DNA of 64,000 nucleotides from Campylobacter_A concisus_Y (lineage in GTDB: Bacteria > Campylobacterota > Campylobacteria > Campylobacterales > Campylobacteraceae), in NCBI RefSeq assembly GCF_902460415.1, contig NZ_CABPTY010000001.1:180655-244654 (forward strand), in the 5' to 3' direction. Positions within the stretch are counted from its first letter, which is position 1; the number at the start of each line of letters is the position of its first letter. The position numbers and the translations under genes are program-made. The notes below the pieces were generated by a model. It saw nothing but the letters and a program-made list of their open reading frames with translations. It made no database searches and was not told the DNA's origin. Shown here one piece after another: positions 42,769 through 52,307 of the stretch.

Positions 42769-44682
42769 TTGAGTAACAAGGACGAGCAAACGGGTAAAAA
42801 TCTAAACATCACTAAAACGATTATAGGTTTAGTGTTTGTTTTGGGAAGTATTTTTTTAGTCGAAAACCTGGCAGTTTTTTATTTTAAATTTAATAATGCT
42901 TCTGCTGAAAATGGTTTTAATCTTCGAAAGAAAGTTGATTATTTGACATATCAATATGTTGATTATTTCAAAAATATCAGCAAATATGATGTCGCAAATT
43001 TCCAATCTTACATTAACGATAGTGCTATGGGTGATGTTCTTTTATTAAAGGATGATCATAAAAATGGATACAAGGTCGTAGCATCTTCAGATAAAAGAAT
43101 AATAAATCAAGAGTTTAACGACAAAAGCTGTGGAAATATCTTTGCTCATAATTTCCAAAAAGATTATTTTTGGGCAAAAATTTTACCAGAAAATGCTGCT
43201 CAAGTTTGTATGTTTGTACCGGTTGGAGAATATATATTAGGCTTTAAAGGAAAGGTCGATCAACGTATTACCGGTACGCATGATGAGTACTTTTTTGAGT
43301 GGCTTTTAAACAATATGGCTTTAACATTTATCTTAAGCTTCATTGGTGCAATAGTTGCTTTGTCTACTTGTATATGGTACGCAGTCAAGTATATAAAAGA
43401 AAAAAATAACTATAACGCATTAAAAACAGATACTAAAAAACAGATAGAAGAGCTTGGAGAAAAGCTTTATATCGATCCGATGACTGGACTTTTAAATAAA
43501 ACAGCATTGGTGCGTGATATTAATAGCTATAAAAATCCTAAAGTAGTGCTTATAGATATTGACGATTTTGGCAAGATGAATGACTTTTACGGTAAATTTG
43601 CATGTGACCAGATTTTGGTAAAGATGGCTGATTTGATCAGTGAATTTGCCAAAGATGAGAATATGAAGGCTTACTGTATAGAAGCAGATAGGTTTGCTCT
43701 GGTAGAAGATAGCGATAGCTTTATCGATAGATATGAAGATATGGTTGAAGATTTGATAGAAATTTTTAAAGGCCGTATGCTAAGTATAGTCGATGAAGAT
43801 GGTAGAGAGATAGAAGGTATCGAGATACATAGTACAATAGGCTTTGCTCTTGATAGTGACCAAACACTAAGAAAAGCAACAATAGCGTTAAAAACAGCAA
43901 AAGAGCAAGATAAAGACTATGTTTGTTATTTCAAAGGGTTAAATCAAAAAGAGGAATACGCAACTCAAATAGAACGCTCTAAACTGATACAATACGCCAC
44001 TATAAATAACAATATTGTTCCTTATTTTCAGCCGATAGTTAATGACCAAAAGGTACCTGTAAAATACGAATGCTTGATAAGACTTTTGGATAGAGGCGAT
44101 GTTATATCACCAAATGTCTTTTTGGATATCTCAAAGCGCATTAAGCGTTATGCTGATCTTGAGAAACAACTCATTGTAAAGTGTTTTAAGCAGCTTGTAG
44201 AGGATAAGAATTTAGTACTTTCTATAAATTTAAGCAGTAGAGATATGATCGATGGTGATGTTAGCTCACTTGTTTTAAATCTATTAAACAAGCACAATGT
44301 TGCCGGCAGAGTAGTGTTTGAGATCGTTGAAGATGAAGAGCTTAAAAATTTAGAGAGAGTTTCAAATTTTATCGAGCGTGTAAAAAGCATGGGTGCAAAG
44401 ATCGCTATCGATGATTTTGGCTCAGGATATTCAAATTTTTCTTACATTATAAAGATCAAGCCTGACTATGTGAAGATCGATGGCTCTATTATAAAAGATA
44501 TAGACATAAATAAAGATTCACACTCTATCGCAAGTGCGATCGTGGCATTTGCAAAAGACCTTGGTATAAAAACTATTGCTGAATATGTGCATTCAAAAGA
44601 GATATTTGAAATCTGTAAAGAGATCGGCGTAGATGAGTTCCAGGGCTTTTATTTTGGTGCACCAGAGCGTGCCGGCTCATAA
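42769..44682 (+). CDS. Membrane GGDEF-EAL protein, probable c-di-GMP phosphodiesterase or receptor
   Basis: 637 residues. Membrane helix 1 is about 14-34, a periplasmic sensor follows (about 45-178), then helix 2 (about 184-206) and a short coiled linker with no obvious HAMP. The GGDEF domain (about 230-390) is degenerate: the signature reads EADRF at 305-309, so cyclase activity is unlikely. The EAL domain (about 400-637) starts ECLIRL (434-439) and keeps the metal and catalytic residues seen in NLSSRD, FEIVEDEE, IDDFGSGYS, VKIDGS, AEYVHSKE and the DEFQGFYFGAP end, so c-di-GMP hydrolysis is plausible. TTG start. The architecture also recalls LapD, which has a degenerate EAL and a HAMP, unlike this one. 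Confidence 0.88.
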   Translation: MSNKDEQTGKNLNITKTIIGLVFVLGSIFLVENLAVFYFKFNNASAENGFNLRKKVDYLTYQYVDYFKNISKYDVANFQSYINDSAMGDVLLLKDDHKNGYKVVASSDKRIINQEFNDKSCGNIFAHNFQKDYFWAKILPENAAQVCMFVPVGEYILGFKGKVDQRITGTHDEYFFEWLLNNMALTFILSFIGAIVALSTCIWYAVKYIKEKNNYNALKTDTKKQIEELGEKLYIDPMTGLLNKTALVRDINSYKNPKVVLIDIDDFGKMNDFYGKFACDQILVKMADLISEFAKDENMKAYCIEADRFALVEDSDSFIDRYEDMVEDLIEIFKGRMLSIVDEDGREIEGIEIHSTIGFALDSDQTLRKATIALKTAKEQDKDYVCYFKGLNQKEEYATQIERSKLIQYATINNNIVPYFQPIVNDQKVPVKYECLIRLLDRGDVISPNVFLDISKRIKRYADLEKQLIVKCFKQLVEDKNLVLSINLSSRDMIDGDVSSLVLNLLNKHNVAGRVVFEIVEDEELKNLERVSNFIERVKSMGAKIAIDDFGSGYSNFSYIIKIKPDYVKIDGSIIKDIDINKDSHSIASAIVAFAKDLGIKTIAEYVHSKEIFEICKEIGVDEFQGFYFGAPERAGS

Positions 44683-44690
44683 GGCACTTA

Positions 44691-45779
44691 GTGGTAATTA
44701 GCTTTTTAAAAGAGCTTTTAAGCTTTCGCTCTATCACACCTAATGATGCTGGGAGCTTAGAGTTTATTGCTAAATTTTTGCCTGATTTTGAGGCGAAATT
44801 TATAGAAAAAAATGGCACAAAAAATCTCATACTTTCTAAAATTTATGGAGATGGCGAGCATCTAGCTTTTGCAGGGCATGTTGATGTCGTGCCTCCAGGA
44901 GATGGCTGGCAGAGTGAACCATTTACCCCGCTAGAAAAAGATGGCTACATCTACGCAAGAGGCGCACAGGATATGAAAAGTGGCGTGGCTGCCTTTGTTT
45001 GCGCTGCTAAAGATGCAAAATTTGATGGCAAACTAAGCCTCATCTTAACAAGCGACGAAGAGGGCGATGGCATATATGGCACGCCTTTAGCACTTGAATA
45101 TTTACGCGAAATAAATGATTTGCCAAAATTTTGCGTAGTGGCTGAGCCAACTTGCGATAAAGAATTTGGTGATAGCATAAAAGTTGGTAGACGTGGCTCG
45201 ATAAATGGCAAGATCGTGATAAATGGCATTCAAGGGCACGTAGCATATCCTGAAAAGTGTGTAAATCCGGTAAATTTGATAGCTCCACTTTTAAGTAAAA
45301 TAGCTGATCACGATATGGACGGCGGAAGCGAGTTTTTTAGTCCAAGCAAGATTGTGATAACTGATATTAGAGGCGGCATGCAAGTTTGCAACGTCACGCC
45401 GAGCAAGCTTAGCATAATGTTTAACATCAGAAACTCAAATTTAACTGACGTAAATGATGTTGAGAGCTATCTTAGAGAGGTCTTAAAAGGGCTTAATTAC
45501 GAGCTTAGTATAAAGCAAAGCTCAAAGAGATTTTTAACAAACAAAGATAGCAAAATCATAAAAAATTTAATGGCCTCTGTCGCAAAAATTACCGGTATCA
45601 CACCAGTTTTAAATACAAAAGGCGGCACGAGCGATGCAAGGCACTTTGCTGAATTTGGTGTAGATGCGATAGAATTTGGCGTCATAAACGACCGCATACA
45701 CGCCAAAAACGAACGAGTTAGCGCCCACGAAGTAAATAAACTTTATGAAATTTTTAAAGATTTGATAGAAAAATTTTAA
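44691..45779 (+). CDS. dapE: Succinyl-diaminopimelate desuccinylase
   Basis: A 362-residue M20 zinc peptidase-family enzyme in lysine/meso-DAP synthesis. Metal ligands are in AGHVDVVPPGDGW (His near 65), YARGAQDMKSG (Asp near 96) and TSDEEGDG (catalytic Glu pair near 130), with EFGVINDRIHAKNE near the end. GTG start 8 bases after the preceding stop. Confidence 0.96.
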   Translation: MVISFLKELLSFRSITPNDAGSLEFIAKFLPDFEAKFIEKNGTKNLILSKIYGDGEHLAFAGHVDVVPPGDGWQSEPFTPLEKDGYIYARGAQDMKSGVAAFVCAAKDAKFDGKLSLILTSDEEGDGIYGTPLALEYLREINDLPKFCVVAEPTCDKEFGDSIKVGRRGSINGKIVINGIQGHVAYPEKCVNPVNLIAPLLSKIADHDMDGGSEFFSPSKIVITDIRGGMQVCNVTPSKLSIMFNIRNSNLTDVNDVESYLREVLKGLNYELSIKQSSKRFLTNKDSKIIKNLMASVAKITGITPVLNTKGGTSDARHFAEFGVDAIEFGVINDRIHAKNERVSAHEVNKLYEIFKDLIEKF

Positions 45780-45994
45780 TCCATAAATTTCATTATTTTT
45801 AAACCAAAAAGTTATTAATTATCTAAAAAATATTTTTAAAAGCTATTTTGATTAATATTTCTTGTCAAAGAATTTTAAAAATAAGAAATTTTTTATTTGG
45901 CAATATTGCTATTATCTGTTACAATTCATGAAATAGCCGGGTTTTGGCAATTTTAAGTAAAACCTAATGGAATGCTCTTTTAAACGAGCACAAG

Positions 45995-46084
45995 ATGGAA
46001 GTTATAAATACATTTGTAGGCGAAAAATATATCCAGCACAATCCTGGCTTTAAAGATGGTATGGATATCATTTCTAATTTGTAA
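45995..46084 (+). pseudogene. Remnant of a SnoaL-like (NTF2-fold) protein gene
   Basis: A 29-residue frame with the segment VGEKYIQHNPGFKDG. This matches the core signature of SnoaL-like/NTF2-fold proteins, normally about 120-140 residues (pattern YIQHNP-x-x-x-DG). The open frame extends back to about 45968 as WNALLNEHK, also family-like, before a stop. Both flanks of the domain are missing, so this is a decayed fragment. It lies in a 334-base region (45780-46113) with no other gene I can support. Confidence 0.55.
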
Positions 46085-46113
46085 AAAAGTAAAATTTCAA
46101 ATAAATAAAAAAA

Positions 46114-46557
46114 ATGCAAGTAAAACGAAAAATATACAAATCTTTTCAATACGAGAAAATGAGACATAGCTTGCGAGCTAGATTATCCTTTTTGCTCGTA
46201 GCAGTCGTGATTTTGGCAATCGAAATTTATATCGCAGCTTTTGTTAAAGGTGGCTTCATGCGTCATTATTTGGGTGATGTGCTAGTTACGGTGATGCTTT
46301 ACGCATTTGGACGAGCCGTGTTTAAAACTACACCAAAAATTTTAGCGTTTGAAATATTTATCTTCTCGCTATTTATAGAAATTTTACAATACTTTAAAGT
46401 ACTTGAAATTTTAGATATTCATAATTTAATAATACGTATAGTCTTTGGCGGAACATTTGACGTTAGCGACATCGCATGTTACGCGTTGGGCTGCTTGCTG
46501 GCTTATTTGACTGATACCATTTGCTTTTTACAAAAGTATAAAAATTCAAAGATGTAG
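46114..46557 (+). CDS. DUF2809 family membrane protein
   Basis: 147 residues with four predicted membrane segments (about 25-45, 55-68, 78-95 and 115-135). The pattern R-A-R-L-S near the start, GDVLVTVMLYAFGR and FDVSDIACYALGCLLAYLTD fits DUF2809, whose function is unknown. Start choice is open: ATG 46114 has no ribosome site, and ATG 46159 (MRHSLRARLS) is where family similarity begins and follows ACGAGAAA. Confidence 0.78.
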   Translation: MQVKRKIYKSFQYEKMRHSLRARLSFLLVAVVILAIEIYIAAFVKGGFMRHYLGDVLVTVMLYAFGRAVFKTTPKILAFEIFIFSLFIEILQYFKVLEILDIHNLIIRIVFGGTFDVSDIACYALGCLLAYLTDTICFLQKYKNSKM

Positions 46558-46593
46558 CGATAAATCACAGCTTTATTTTTTAAGTATAAAGCA

Positions 46594-46617
46594 GGAGCTA
46601 ATCATCTTAAAAGCTCC
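46594..46617 (-). terminator. Stem-loop after polA
   Basis: GGAGCT (46594-46599) pairs with AGCTCC (46612-46617), extended outward by GC/GC after one mismatch. It lies 17 bases past the polA stop on the minus strand. Confidence 0.5.
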
Positions 46618-46633
46618 AGCAAAATTTATCTAT

Positions 46634-49270
46634 CTATTTTAGCTCACCCCAGTTTTTAGCGATATTTAGCGATGTTTTAAGCGGCACATTTAGCGTGTAA
46701 ATTTCCTCCATTGTCTTTTGCGTCGCCTTGCCAAATTCCTGCGCAAATTCGTCTTTTACTTCAAAAATCAGCTCGTCGTGGATCTGAAGCAACATTTTTG
46801 CATTTTCATCTAAATTTGCTCTAACTTTTACCATCGCCATCTTGACTAGATCTGCCGCAGAGCCTTGAAAGACCGTATTTACCGCCTCACGCTCAAACAT
46901 GGCTATTTGCATAGGTGTGGCACTTTTAAAGTCAAAATAGCGTCTTCTGCCAAGAAGTGTTTGCACAAAGCCGTCATTTTTAGCTGAAATTTTTATGCTC
47001 TCTAAAAAGTCTTTGATCGTCTCAAAAGCCTTAAAATAGCGCTCTATATACTCTTTTGCCTCGGCTCTTGTGATATTTACTTGATTTGCCAGCTTGCTTG
47101 AGCCCATACCATAAATGAGGCCAAAATTTATACTCTTTGCCACGGCTCTATTTTGCCCGTCGCTGCTACCAAATATGCTAATAGCCGTCCTTGCGTGGAT
47201 ATCCTCATCATTTTTAAACGCCTCAAGCAGCGCAGGATCACGGCTAAAGTGAGCTAACAGTCTAAGCTCGATCTGGCTGTAGTCAAGCCCCACAAAACTA
47301 TATCCCTCCCGCGCCTCAAAGCACTCTCTGACGTCCTTTGCGAGGCTGCCACGAGCCGGGATGTTTTGTAAATTTGGATTTTTGCTTGAAAGTCTGCCAG
47401 TACTCGTGCCAGTTTGTAAAAAGCTCGTGTAAATTCGCGAGCCCTCGTCCTTTTTCGCAAGCGCTAAGAGTGGCTCGCAGTAGGTGCTTTGTAGTTTATA
47501 TAGCTCCCTGTAGGCTAAAATTTTCTCAATCACTGGATGAGCGTCCGTAAGCTCAGCTAGCACGCTCTCATCGGTGCTGTATCCTGTTTTTGTCTTCTTT
47601 TTGGTTGGAAGTTTTAGATGCTCAAAAAGTATGACGCCAAGCTGTTTTACTGAGTTTATGTTGAAATTTTCGCCGCTTAGCTCGTAAATTTCACTTGTTA
47701 GTGCTTTTAGTTTTGTGTCATTTTCAAGGATAAGCTTTTGCATTTTGGCTTCATTTATCTTGATGCCGTTTTGTTCCATGTCAAAGAGCGTGAGGATAAA
47801 AGGAAACTCGTGTGTATCTGCAAGGACAAGTAAATTTTTATCAAGCGTGTTTAAAAAAGTTTTATAAAATTTAAGCGTTATCCAAGCGTCCTCACTCGCG
47901 TATTTGGCTGCATTTTCTAGAGGCACATCGCCAAAAGTTTGCCCCTTTTTGACAACGTCTTCAAACTTTATCGTGTCGTAGTCATAAAGTCTCTTTGCCA
48001 GTGCGTCCATGCCGACACTTGAGTTTGGATCGCTAAGCCAAGCAAGGATCATTGTGTCTTTAAAATTTGCTGGAGGATTTAGACCTAGGTTATTTTTAAC
48101 TATCTCAAAGTCATACTTTAAATTTTGCCCGATCACGCAGCCTTTGTAAATTTGTCCTACCGCCCAAGTGGCAAATTTTAGGCTAATTTGCTGTGGCACA
48201 CCAAGGTAGTTGTGAGCCACTGGCACGTAGTAGGCGTCCTCGTCGTTAAAGCAAAAGCTAAATCCAACGATCTTTGCGCTCCTGCTATCAACGCCCGTGG
48301 TCTCAGTGTCAAAGGCGACAATGGTCTCTGGCGTGATGTCTGATAAGAGCTTTTCAATGCTAGCTTCATCAAGGAGTAAATTTGCTCTAAAGCCAAGTTT
48401 AAATTCAGCATTTTCCTCTTTTTGCAAGCTCTTAAGAAGTCTGTTTAGATCGTACTCTTTTAAAATTTCTGAGATATTTATCAAAGGATTTTGCTCTGGA
48501 AATTTCGAGTGTTCAAGATCAAATGAACTAACTGCATCGTCAAATAGCGTGGCTAGCTTTTTGCTCAAAAATGCTTCGTCTTTTGCAGCGGCAAGCATAT
48601 TTTTAGTGCGCTCATTTCTAAGAAGGGCTAAATTTTCATAAATTCCCTCTAAGCTCCCATACTCAGCCAAAAGCTTCTTGGCTCCAACTGCGCCGATACC
48701 TTTGACGCCTGGGATGTTGTCCGAGCTGTCTCCTGCGATCGCTAAGAAATCCCTTACTTGAGCCGGATAAACTCCATACTTTTCAAAGCAGCTTGCACTA
48801 TCATGATCGATCTTGCTTTGCGGGCTGTAGATGCTCACTTTGCCGTCTTCTATGAGTTGGTAAAGGTCTTTATCGTGGGTGACTATTCGCACAAATATAT
48901 CTTTGTCTTTGCAAAATTTAACCGCACTTGCGATGATGTCATCGGCCTCGTAGCCCTCGCGACTAAGGCTGTAAAGTCCCATTTTTTCTATCATATCTAT
49001 GCAAACTGGAAGCTGTTCTTTTAGCTGAGCCGGTGGCTCGTTTCTATTTGCTTTATAATCACCTAAAATTTCGTGACGTAAGGTCTTGCCTTTGCTATCA
49101 AGTGCGAAGATAAGATAGTCGCTTTGGTATTCATCCTTGAGGCTTGCTATAAAATTTGCAAAGCCACTTATCATACCGCTTGGCTTACCCTCGCGGTTTT
49201 TAAGTCCGCTCATGGCGTAGTAGAGCCTAAAAAAGAAACCAAAAGTGTCAATAATTGTAAGTGTTTTCAT
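46634..49270 (-). CDS. polA: DNA polymerase I
   Basis: 878 residues from the ATG at 49270, preferred over an upstream ATG (49306) because AAAGGATAAAA lies directly before it and MKTLTIIDTFGFFFR is the usual start. The N-terminal 5'-3' exonuclease shows YEADDIIAS and GDSSDNIPGVKGIG. The 3'-5' proofreading domain keeps its DxE motif (VAFDTETTGVD), unlike Taq-type enzymes. Polymerase motifs A (LDYSQIELRLLAH), B (RAVAKSINFGLIYGM) and C (QIHDELIFEV) are intact. Used for repair and Okazaki fragment processing. Confidence 0.97.
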   Translation of the reverse strand: MKTLTIIDTFGFFFRLYYAMSGLKNREGKPSGMISGFANFIASLKDEYQSDYLIFALDSKGKTLRHEILGDYKANRNEPPAQLKEQLPVCIDMIEKMGLYSLSREGYEADDIIASAVKFCKDKDIFVRIVTHDKDLYQLIEDGKVSIYSPQSKIDHDSASCFEKYGVYPAQVRDFLAIAGDSSDNIPGVKGIGAVGAKKLLAEYGSLEGIYENLALLRNERTKNMLAAAKDEAFLSKKLATLFDDAVSSFDLEHSKFPEQNPLINISEILKEYDLNRLLKSLQKEENAEFKLGFRANLLLDEASIEKLLSDITPETIVAFDTETTGVDSRSAKIVGFSFCFNDEDAYYVPVAHNYLGVPQQISLKFATWAVGQIYKGCVIGQNLKYDFEIVKNNLGLNPPANFKDTMILAWLSDPNSSVGMDALAKRLYDYDTIKFEDVVKKGQTFGDVPLENAAKYASEDAWITLKFYKTFLNTLDKNLLVLADTHEFPFILTLFDMEQNGIKINEAKMQKLILENDTKLKALTSEIYELSGENFNINSVKQLGVILFEHLKLPTKKKTKTGYSTDESVLAELTDAHPVIEKILAYRELYKLQSTYCEPLLALAKKDEGSRIYTSFLQTGTSTGRLSSKNPNLQNIPARGSLAKDVRECFEAREGYSFVGLDYSQIELRLLAHFSRDPALLEAFKNDEDIHARTAISIFGSSDGQNRAVAKSINFGLIYGMGSSKLANQVNITRAEAKEYIERYFKAFETIKDFLESIKISAKNDGFVQTLLGRRRYFDFKSATPMQIAMFEREAVNTVFQGSAADLVKMAMVKVRANLDENAKMLLQIHDELIFEVKDEFAQEFGKATQKTMEEIYTLNVPLKTSLNIAKNWGELK

Positions 49271-49389
49271 TTTTATCCTTTGTGTAATTTTATGAAATTT
49301 AGGCAAAAAATAGGCTGATTTATAAAAATTTTTGATATTATGGCGGACATTACAAATAAAAAATCACAAAAATAAAAAGCTTTGAGGTC

Positions 49390-50433
49390 ATGAAAAAAAT
49401 AGTTTTTTTACGTATCAATCCAAATGCAGTAGGTGGTGCCGAACGCTATTTAAGAAGGCTTACCAAAGCCCTAAAAGACGTAGGTATAGACACATCTATA
49501 CGCTCATATCTAGGAGAGGCTAGGATCTCGTCATGGAAAAAGGCTTTGAGATTTAACGCACAAGTAAAACGCCAGAAACAAAGCAATGAAGTATATTTTA
49601 GCTTGGAGCGAGTAAGCTGTGCAGATATTTACAGAGCAGGGGATGGCGTGCATAAAATTTATTGTGCTACAAAGCCATTTTGGTGGGTTAATCCTCTAAA
49701 TTTTGTCTATCCATATCTAGAGAAGCGATGTTTTAAAAATTCTAAAAAGATAATCGCAAATTCAAACTACATAAAAGAGCAAATAATTTTAGCTTACGGT
49801 GTCGATGAGTCGAAGATTGTCACCATTTACAACGGTATAAATTTGCCACAAAAAGTAGAAAAAGGTGAAGCAAAACTTAGCGTATGCGAAGAATTTGGAC
49901 TTGATTATAATTTACCAATTGTGCTATTTGTAGGAAACGGCTTTAAAAGAAAAGGAGCAAGGGATTTTTTGCTTCTTATGTCTAAGCTAAAAACACCAGT
50001 AAATGCGCTAATAGTAGGCAAAGATAAAAATTTAAATTCATATAAGAAGCTAGCAAAAAAGCTAAAAATAAAGGCATTTTTTACAGGTGAGCAAAAAATG
50101 ACTGCAAAATTTTATGAAGCAAGTGATATTTTTATATTTCCAACGCACTACGAACCATTTTCAAATGTCGTCCTAGAGGCACTTAGCTTTAAAAATATTG
50201 TCTTTACGACGGCTCAAAATGGGGCAGCTGAAATTTTAGAAAATCGTTTTATCATGCGTGAACCAAGTGATGAAAGTATACTGGAGCTAGTGGAGCAGGT
50301 GCTTAATGATAATGACATGATGAGAGAGCTGCAAGAGAAGGCATTTGCGCTTTCACAAAAATTTAGTATAGAAGAAAATGCAAGCAAAACTCTTGAAATC
50401 ATAAACGAAGTGCTAAATTTGGAGCAAAAGTGA
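49390..50433 (+). CDS. WaaG-like glycosyltransferase (GT4)
   Basis: 347 residues with a GT-B fold: N-terminal NPNAVGGAERYLRRLTKAL (glycine loop), a central IIANSNYIKEQI, then FVGNGFKRKGARDFL and the C-terminal nucleotide-sugar site FPTHYEPFSNVVLEALSF (E-x7-E). The segment around LERVSCADIYRAGDG resembles WaaG, which adds the first hexose to the LPS inner core. It overlaps the heptosyltransferase gene by 4 bases (GTGA), which supports a core-LPS role. The sugar added cannot be told. Confidence 0.85.
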   Translation: MKKIVFLRINPNAVGGAERYLRRLTKALKDVGIDTSIRSYLGEARISSWKKALRFNAQVKRQKQSNEVYFSLERVSCADIYRAGDGVHKIYCATKPFWWVNPLNFVYPYLEKRCFKNSKKIIANSNYIKEQIILAYGVDESKIVTIYNGINLPQKVEKGEAKLSVCEEFGLDYNLPIVLFVGNGFKRKGARDFLLLMSKLKTPVNALIVGKDKNLNSYKKLAKKLKIKAFFTGEQKMTAKFYEASDIFIFPTHYEPFSNVVLEALSFKNIVFTTAQNGAAEILENRFIMREPSDESILELVEQVLNDNDMMRELQEKAFALSQKFSIEENASKTLEIINEVLNLEQK

Positions 50434-51374
50434 GAGTTTTTATAGAGCTTCCAACTTGGCTCGGAGATGCTGTGATGGCGAGCGCAGCGATAGAAAATTT
50501 AAGTAAAAGTGCTAAAAATATTGTATTTTTTGGCTCTTATGTGGCCTGTGAGCTTTACAAATCACATCCAAAGTGCGAAAAAGTAGTAATTGATGATAGT
50601 AAAAAACAAAGCTCAAGATATCTAAGCCTTATAAAAACAGCTAGTAAGCTTGGAAAATTTGATATCGCTATTAGTTTTAGAAGCTCATTTGCTAGTAAAT
50701 TTTTGCTATTTTTTCTAAAAGCAACGCAAAAATTTTGCTTTAAAAAGAGCAGCGAGAGCTTGCATCAGGTGCAGAAATATCTAAATTTCATAAAGCAAAG
50801 CCTAAATTTAAAAGAAATTTCAAACGAACTAAAAATTTATTATGAAGCCAAAAAAAGTGAGCAAAAACTCCTCGTGCTAAATCCAGGTGCTAGCTACGGA
50901 AGTGCCAAGAGATGGTATCCGCACTATTTTGCAGAGGTTGCACTGCATTTTAAAGATGAATTTTATGTAAAGATCACTGGCTCAAAAGCTGAGCTTGAGA
51001 TCTGCAATGAAATCGAGCAAATACTCTTACAAAATGGTATGAAATGTGAAAATTTGGCCGGGAAAACAAGCATAAAAGAGCTTTGTGAGGTCATAGGTTC
51101 TATAAAAAATGGCATCTTTTTGACAAACGATAGTGGTCCTATGCATATCGCAGCTGCCTATAAAGTGCCACTTGTGGCTCTTTTTGGACCGACTAAATTT
51201 AAAGAGACTAGCCCATGGAAAGATGAGAGTGCAAAGATAGTGCATTTAAATTTAGAGTGTATGCCATGTATGAAGCGAGTATGTCCTATAAAAACACATG
51301 CCTGTATGAAGGAGCTTACGCCAAAAATGGTTATCACTGAAATAGAGTTGCTAAGAAAAAAATTAAATTTTTGA
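50430..51374 (+). CDS. waaF: ADP-heptose:LPS heptosyltransferase II
   Basis: A 314-residue GT9 protein. N-terminal ELPTWLGDAVMASAAIENL is the WaaF pattern. The C-terminal half has NPGASYGSAKRWYP, TNDSGPMHIAAAYKVPLVALFGPT and a Cys-rich CMPCMKRVCP block typical of WaaF. It adds the second heptose to the inner core at the cytoplasmic membrane. GTG start. Confidence 0.92.
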   Translation: MRVFIELPTWLGDAVMASAAIENLSKSAKNIVFFGSYVACELYKSHPKCEKVVIDDSKKQSSRYLSLIKTASKLGKFDIAISFRSSFASKFLLFFLKATQKFCFKKSSESLHQVQKYLNFIKQSLNLKEISNELKIYYEAKKSEQKLLVLNPGASYGSAKRWYPHYFAEVALHFKDEFYVKITGSKAELEICNEIEQILLQNGMKCENLAGKTSIKELCEVIGSIKNGIFLTNDSGPMHIAAAYKVPLVALFGPTKFKETSPWKDESAKIVHLNLECMPCMKRVCPIKTHACMKELTPKMVITEIELLRKKLNF

Positions 51375-51450
51375 AATTCTAAAAATATTAAATATATACA
51401 TACAAAATTAAAAATTTTAGTTTTTATTTGACTACATTTTTACTAAATAT

Positions 51451-51479
51451 TTGACATTGGTTATCAATATAGCTATAAT
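51451..51479 (+). promoter_or_regulatory. exbB-exbD-tonB promoter
   Basis: TTGACA (51451-51456), a 17-base spacer and TATAAT (51474-51479): a consensus promoter 29 bases before the exbB ATG. GGTTATCAATAT in the spacer has one half resembling a Fur site (TTATCA), so iron control is possible but not shown. The -10 and the 13 bases after it are identical to the adhesin promoter. Confidence 0.7.
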
Positions 51480-51508
51480 CACGCAAAAATTTTTACTAAG
51501 AAGGTATT

Positions 51509-51937
51509 ATGGAGCTAATTAAACATCACATTGATCATGTAATTATTGCGATTTTAGGCATTATGAGTTTTTTTGTACTTTGGTATACGATTGAGCGTAT
51601 TATTTTTTATTCACGCGTTGATATAAAAGGCTACAAAAGTATCGAAGCGCTTGAAGAAGCACTAACCAAAAATTTAACCACGCTTTACATTATCTACTCA
51701 AATGCACCATATGTAGGACTTCTTGGTACAGTTGCTGGAATTATGATCACATTTTATGATATGGGTATGGCAGGCGGAATCGATACTAAAAGCATAATGG
51801 TCGGCCTCTCTCTTGCGCTAAAAGCAACTGCTTTTGGACTACTTGTGGCGATACCAACTTTGATGATTTACAATGGTTTTGTCAGAAAAGTAGATGTAAT
51901 GCTAAATAGATACAAGGCTGAAAATGCGTCTAAATAA
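51509..51937 (+). CDS. exbB: TonB-system biopolymer transport protein ExbB
   Basis: 142 residues, the short epsilonproteobacterial form, with three membrane helices. The MotA/ExbB core reads YVGLLGTVAGIMITFYDMG and LSLALKATAFGLLVAIPTLMIYNGF. It forms the proton channel with ExbD. Its stop overlaps exbD by 14 bases. Confidence 0.95.
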   Translation: MELIKHHIDHVIIAILGIMSFFVLWYTIERIIFYSRVDIKGYKSIEALEEALTKNLTTLYIIYSNAPYVGLLGTVAGIMITFYDMGMAGGIDTKSIMVGLSLALKATAFGLLVAIPTLMIYNGFVRKVDVMLNRYKAENASK

Positions 51938-52307
51938 AAAAGATGGGTTAAATATTGTCCCATTTATTGATATTATGCTTGTTTTGCTTGCTATCGTGCT
52001 TAGTATCTCGACTTTTATTGCTCAAGGTAAGATAGCTATTGATCTTCCAAGCGCAAACAGTGCCGAGCAAAGTAAAGAGGACGATAAAAAGGTAAGCGTA
52101 GTAATTGATAAGGATAATAAATTTTTTATAGATGATGTAGAAATTTCTGAGAATGAACTCAAAGATAAGCTAAATGCGGTTGATATAAAGACATTGATCG
52201 AACTAAAAAGCGATAAAAATTCGAAATTTGATAGCTTTGTCAAAGTAATTGATATATTAAAAGAGAAGGGCCACGAAAATTTTGCAATCCAAACAATCTC
52301 TGAATAA
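51924..52307 (+). CDS. exbD: TonB-system biopolymer transport protein ExbD
   Basis: 127 residues: one membrane helix with the essential Asp in VPFIDIMLVLLAIVL (Asp near residue 13), then a periplasmic domain. It overlaps exbB at the start and tonB at the end. Confidence 0.95.
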   Translation: MRLNKKDGLNIVPFIDIMLVLLAIVLSISTFIAQGKIAIDLPSANSAEQSKEDDKKVSVVIDKDNKFFIDDVEISENELKDKLNAVDIKTLIELKSDKNSKFDSFVKVIDILKEKGHENFAIQTISE

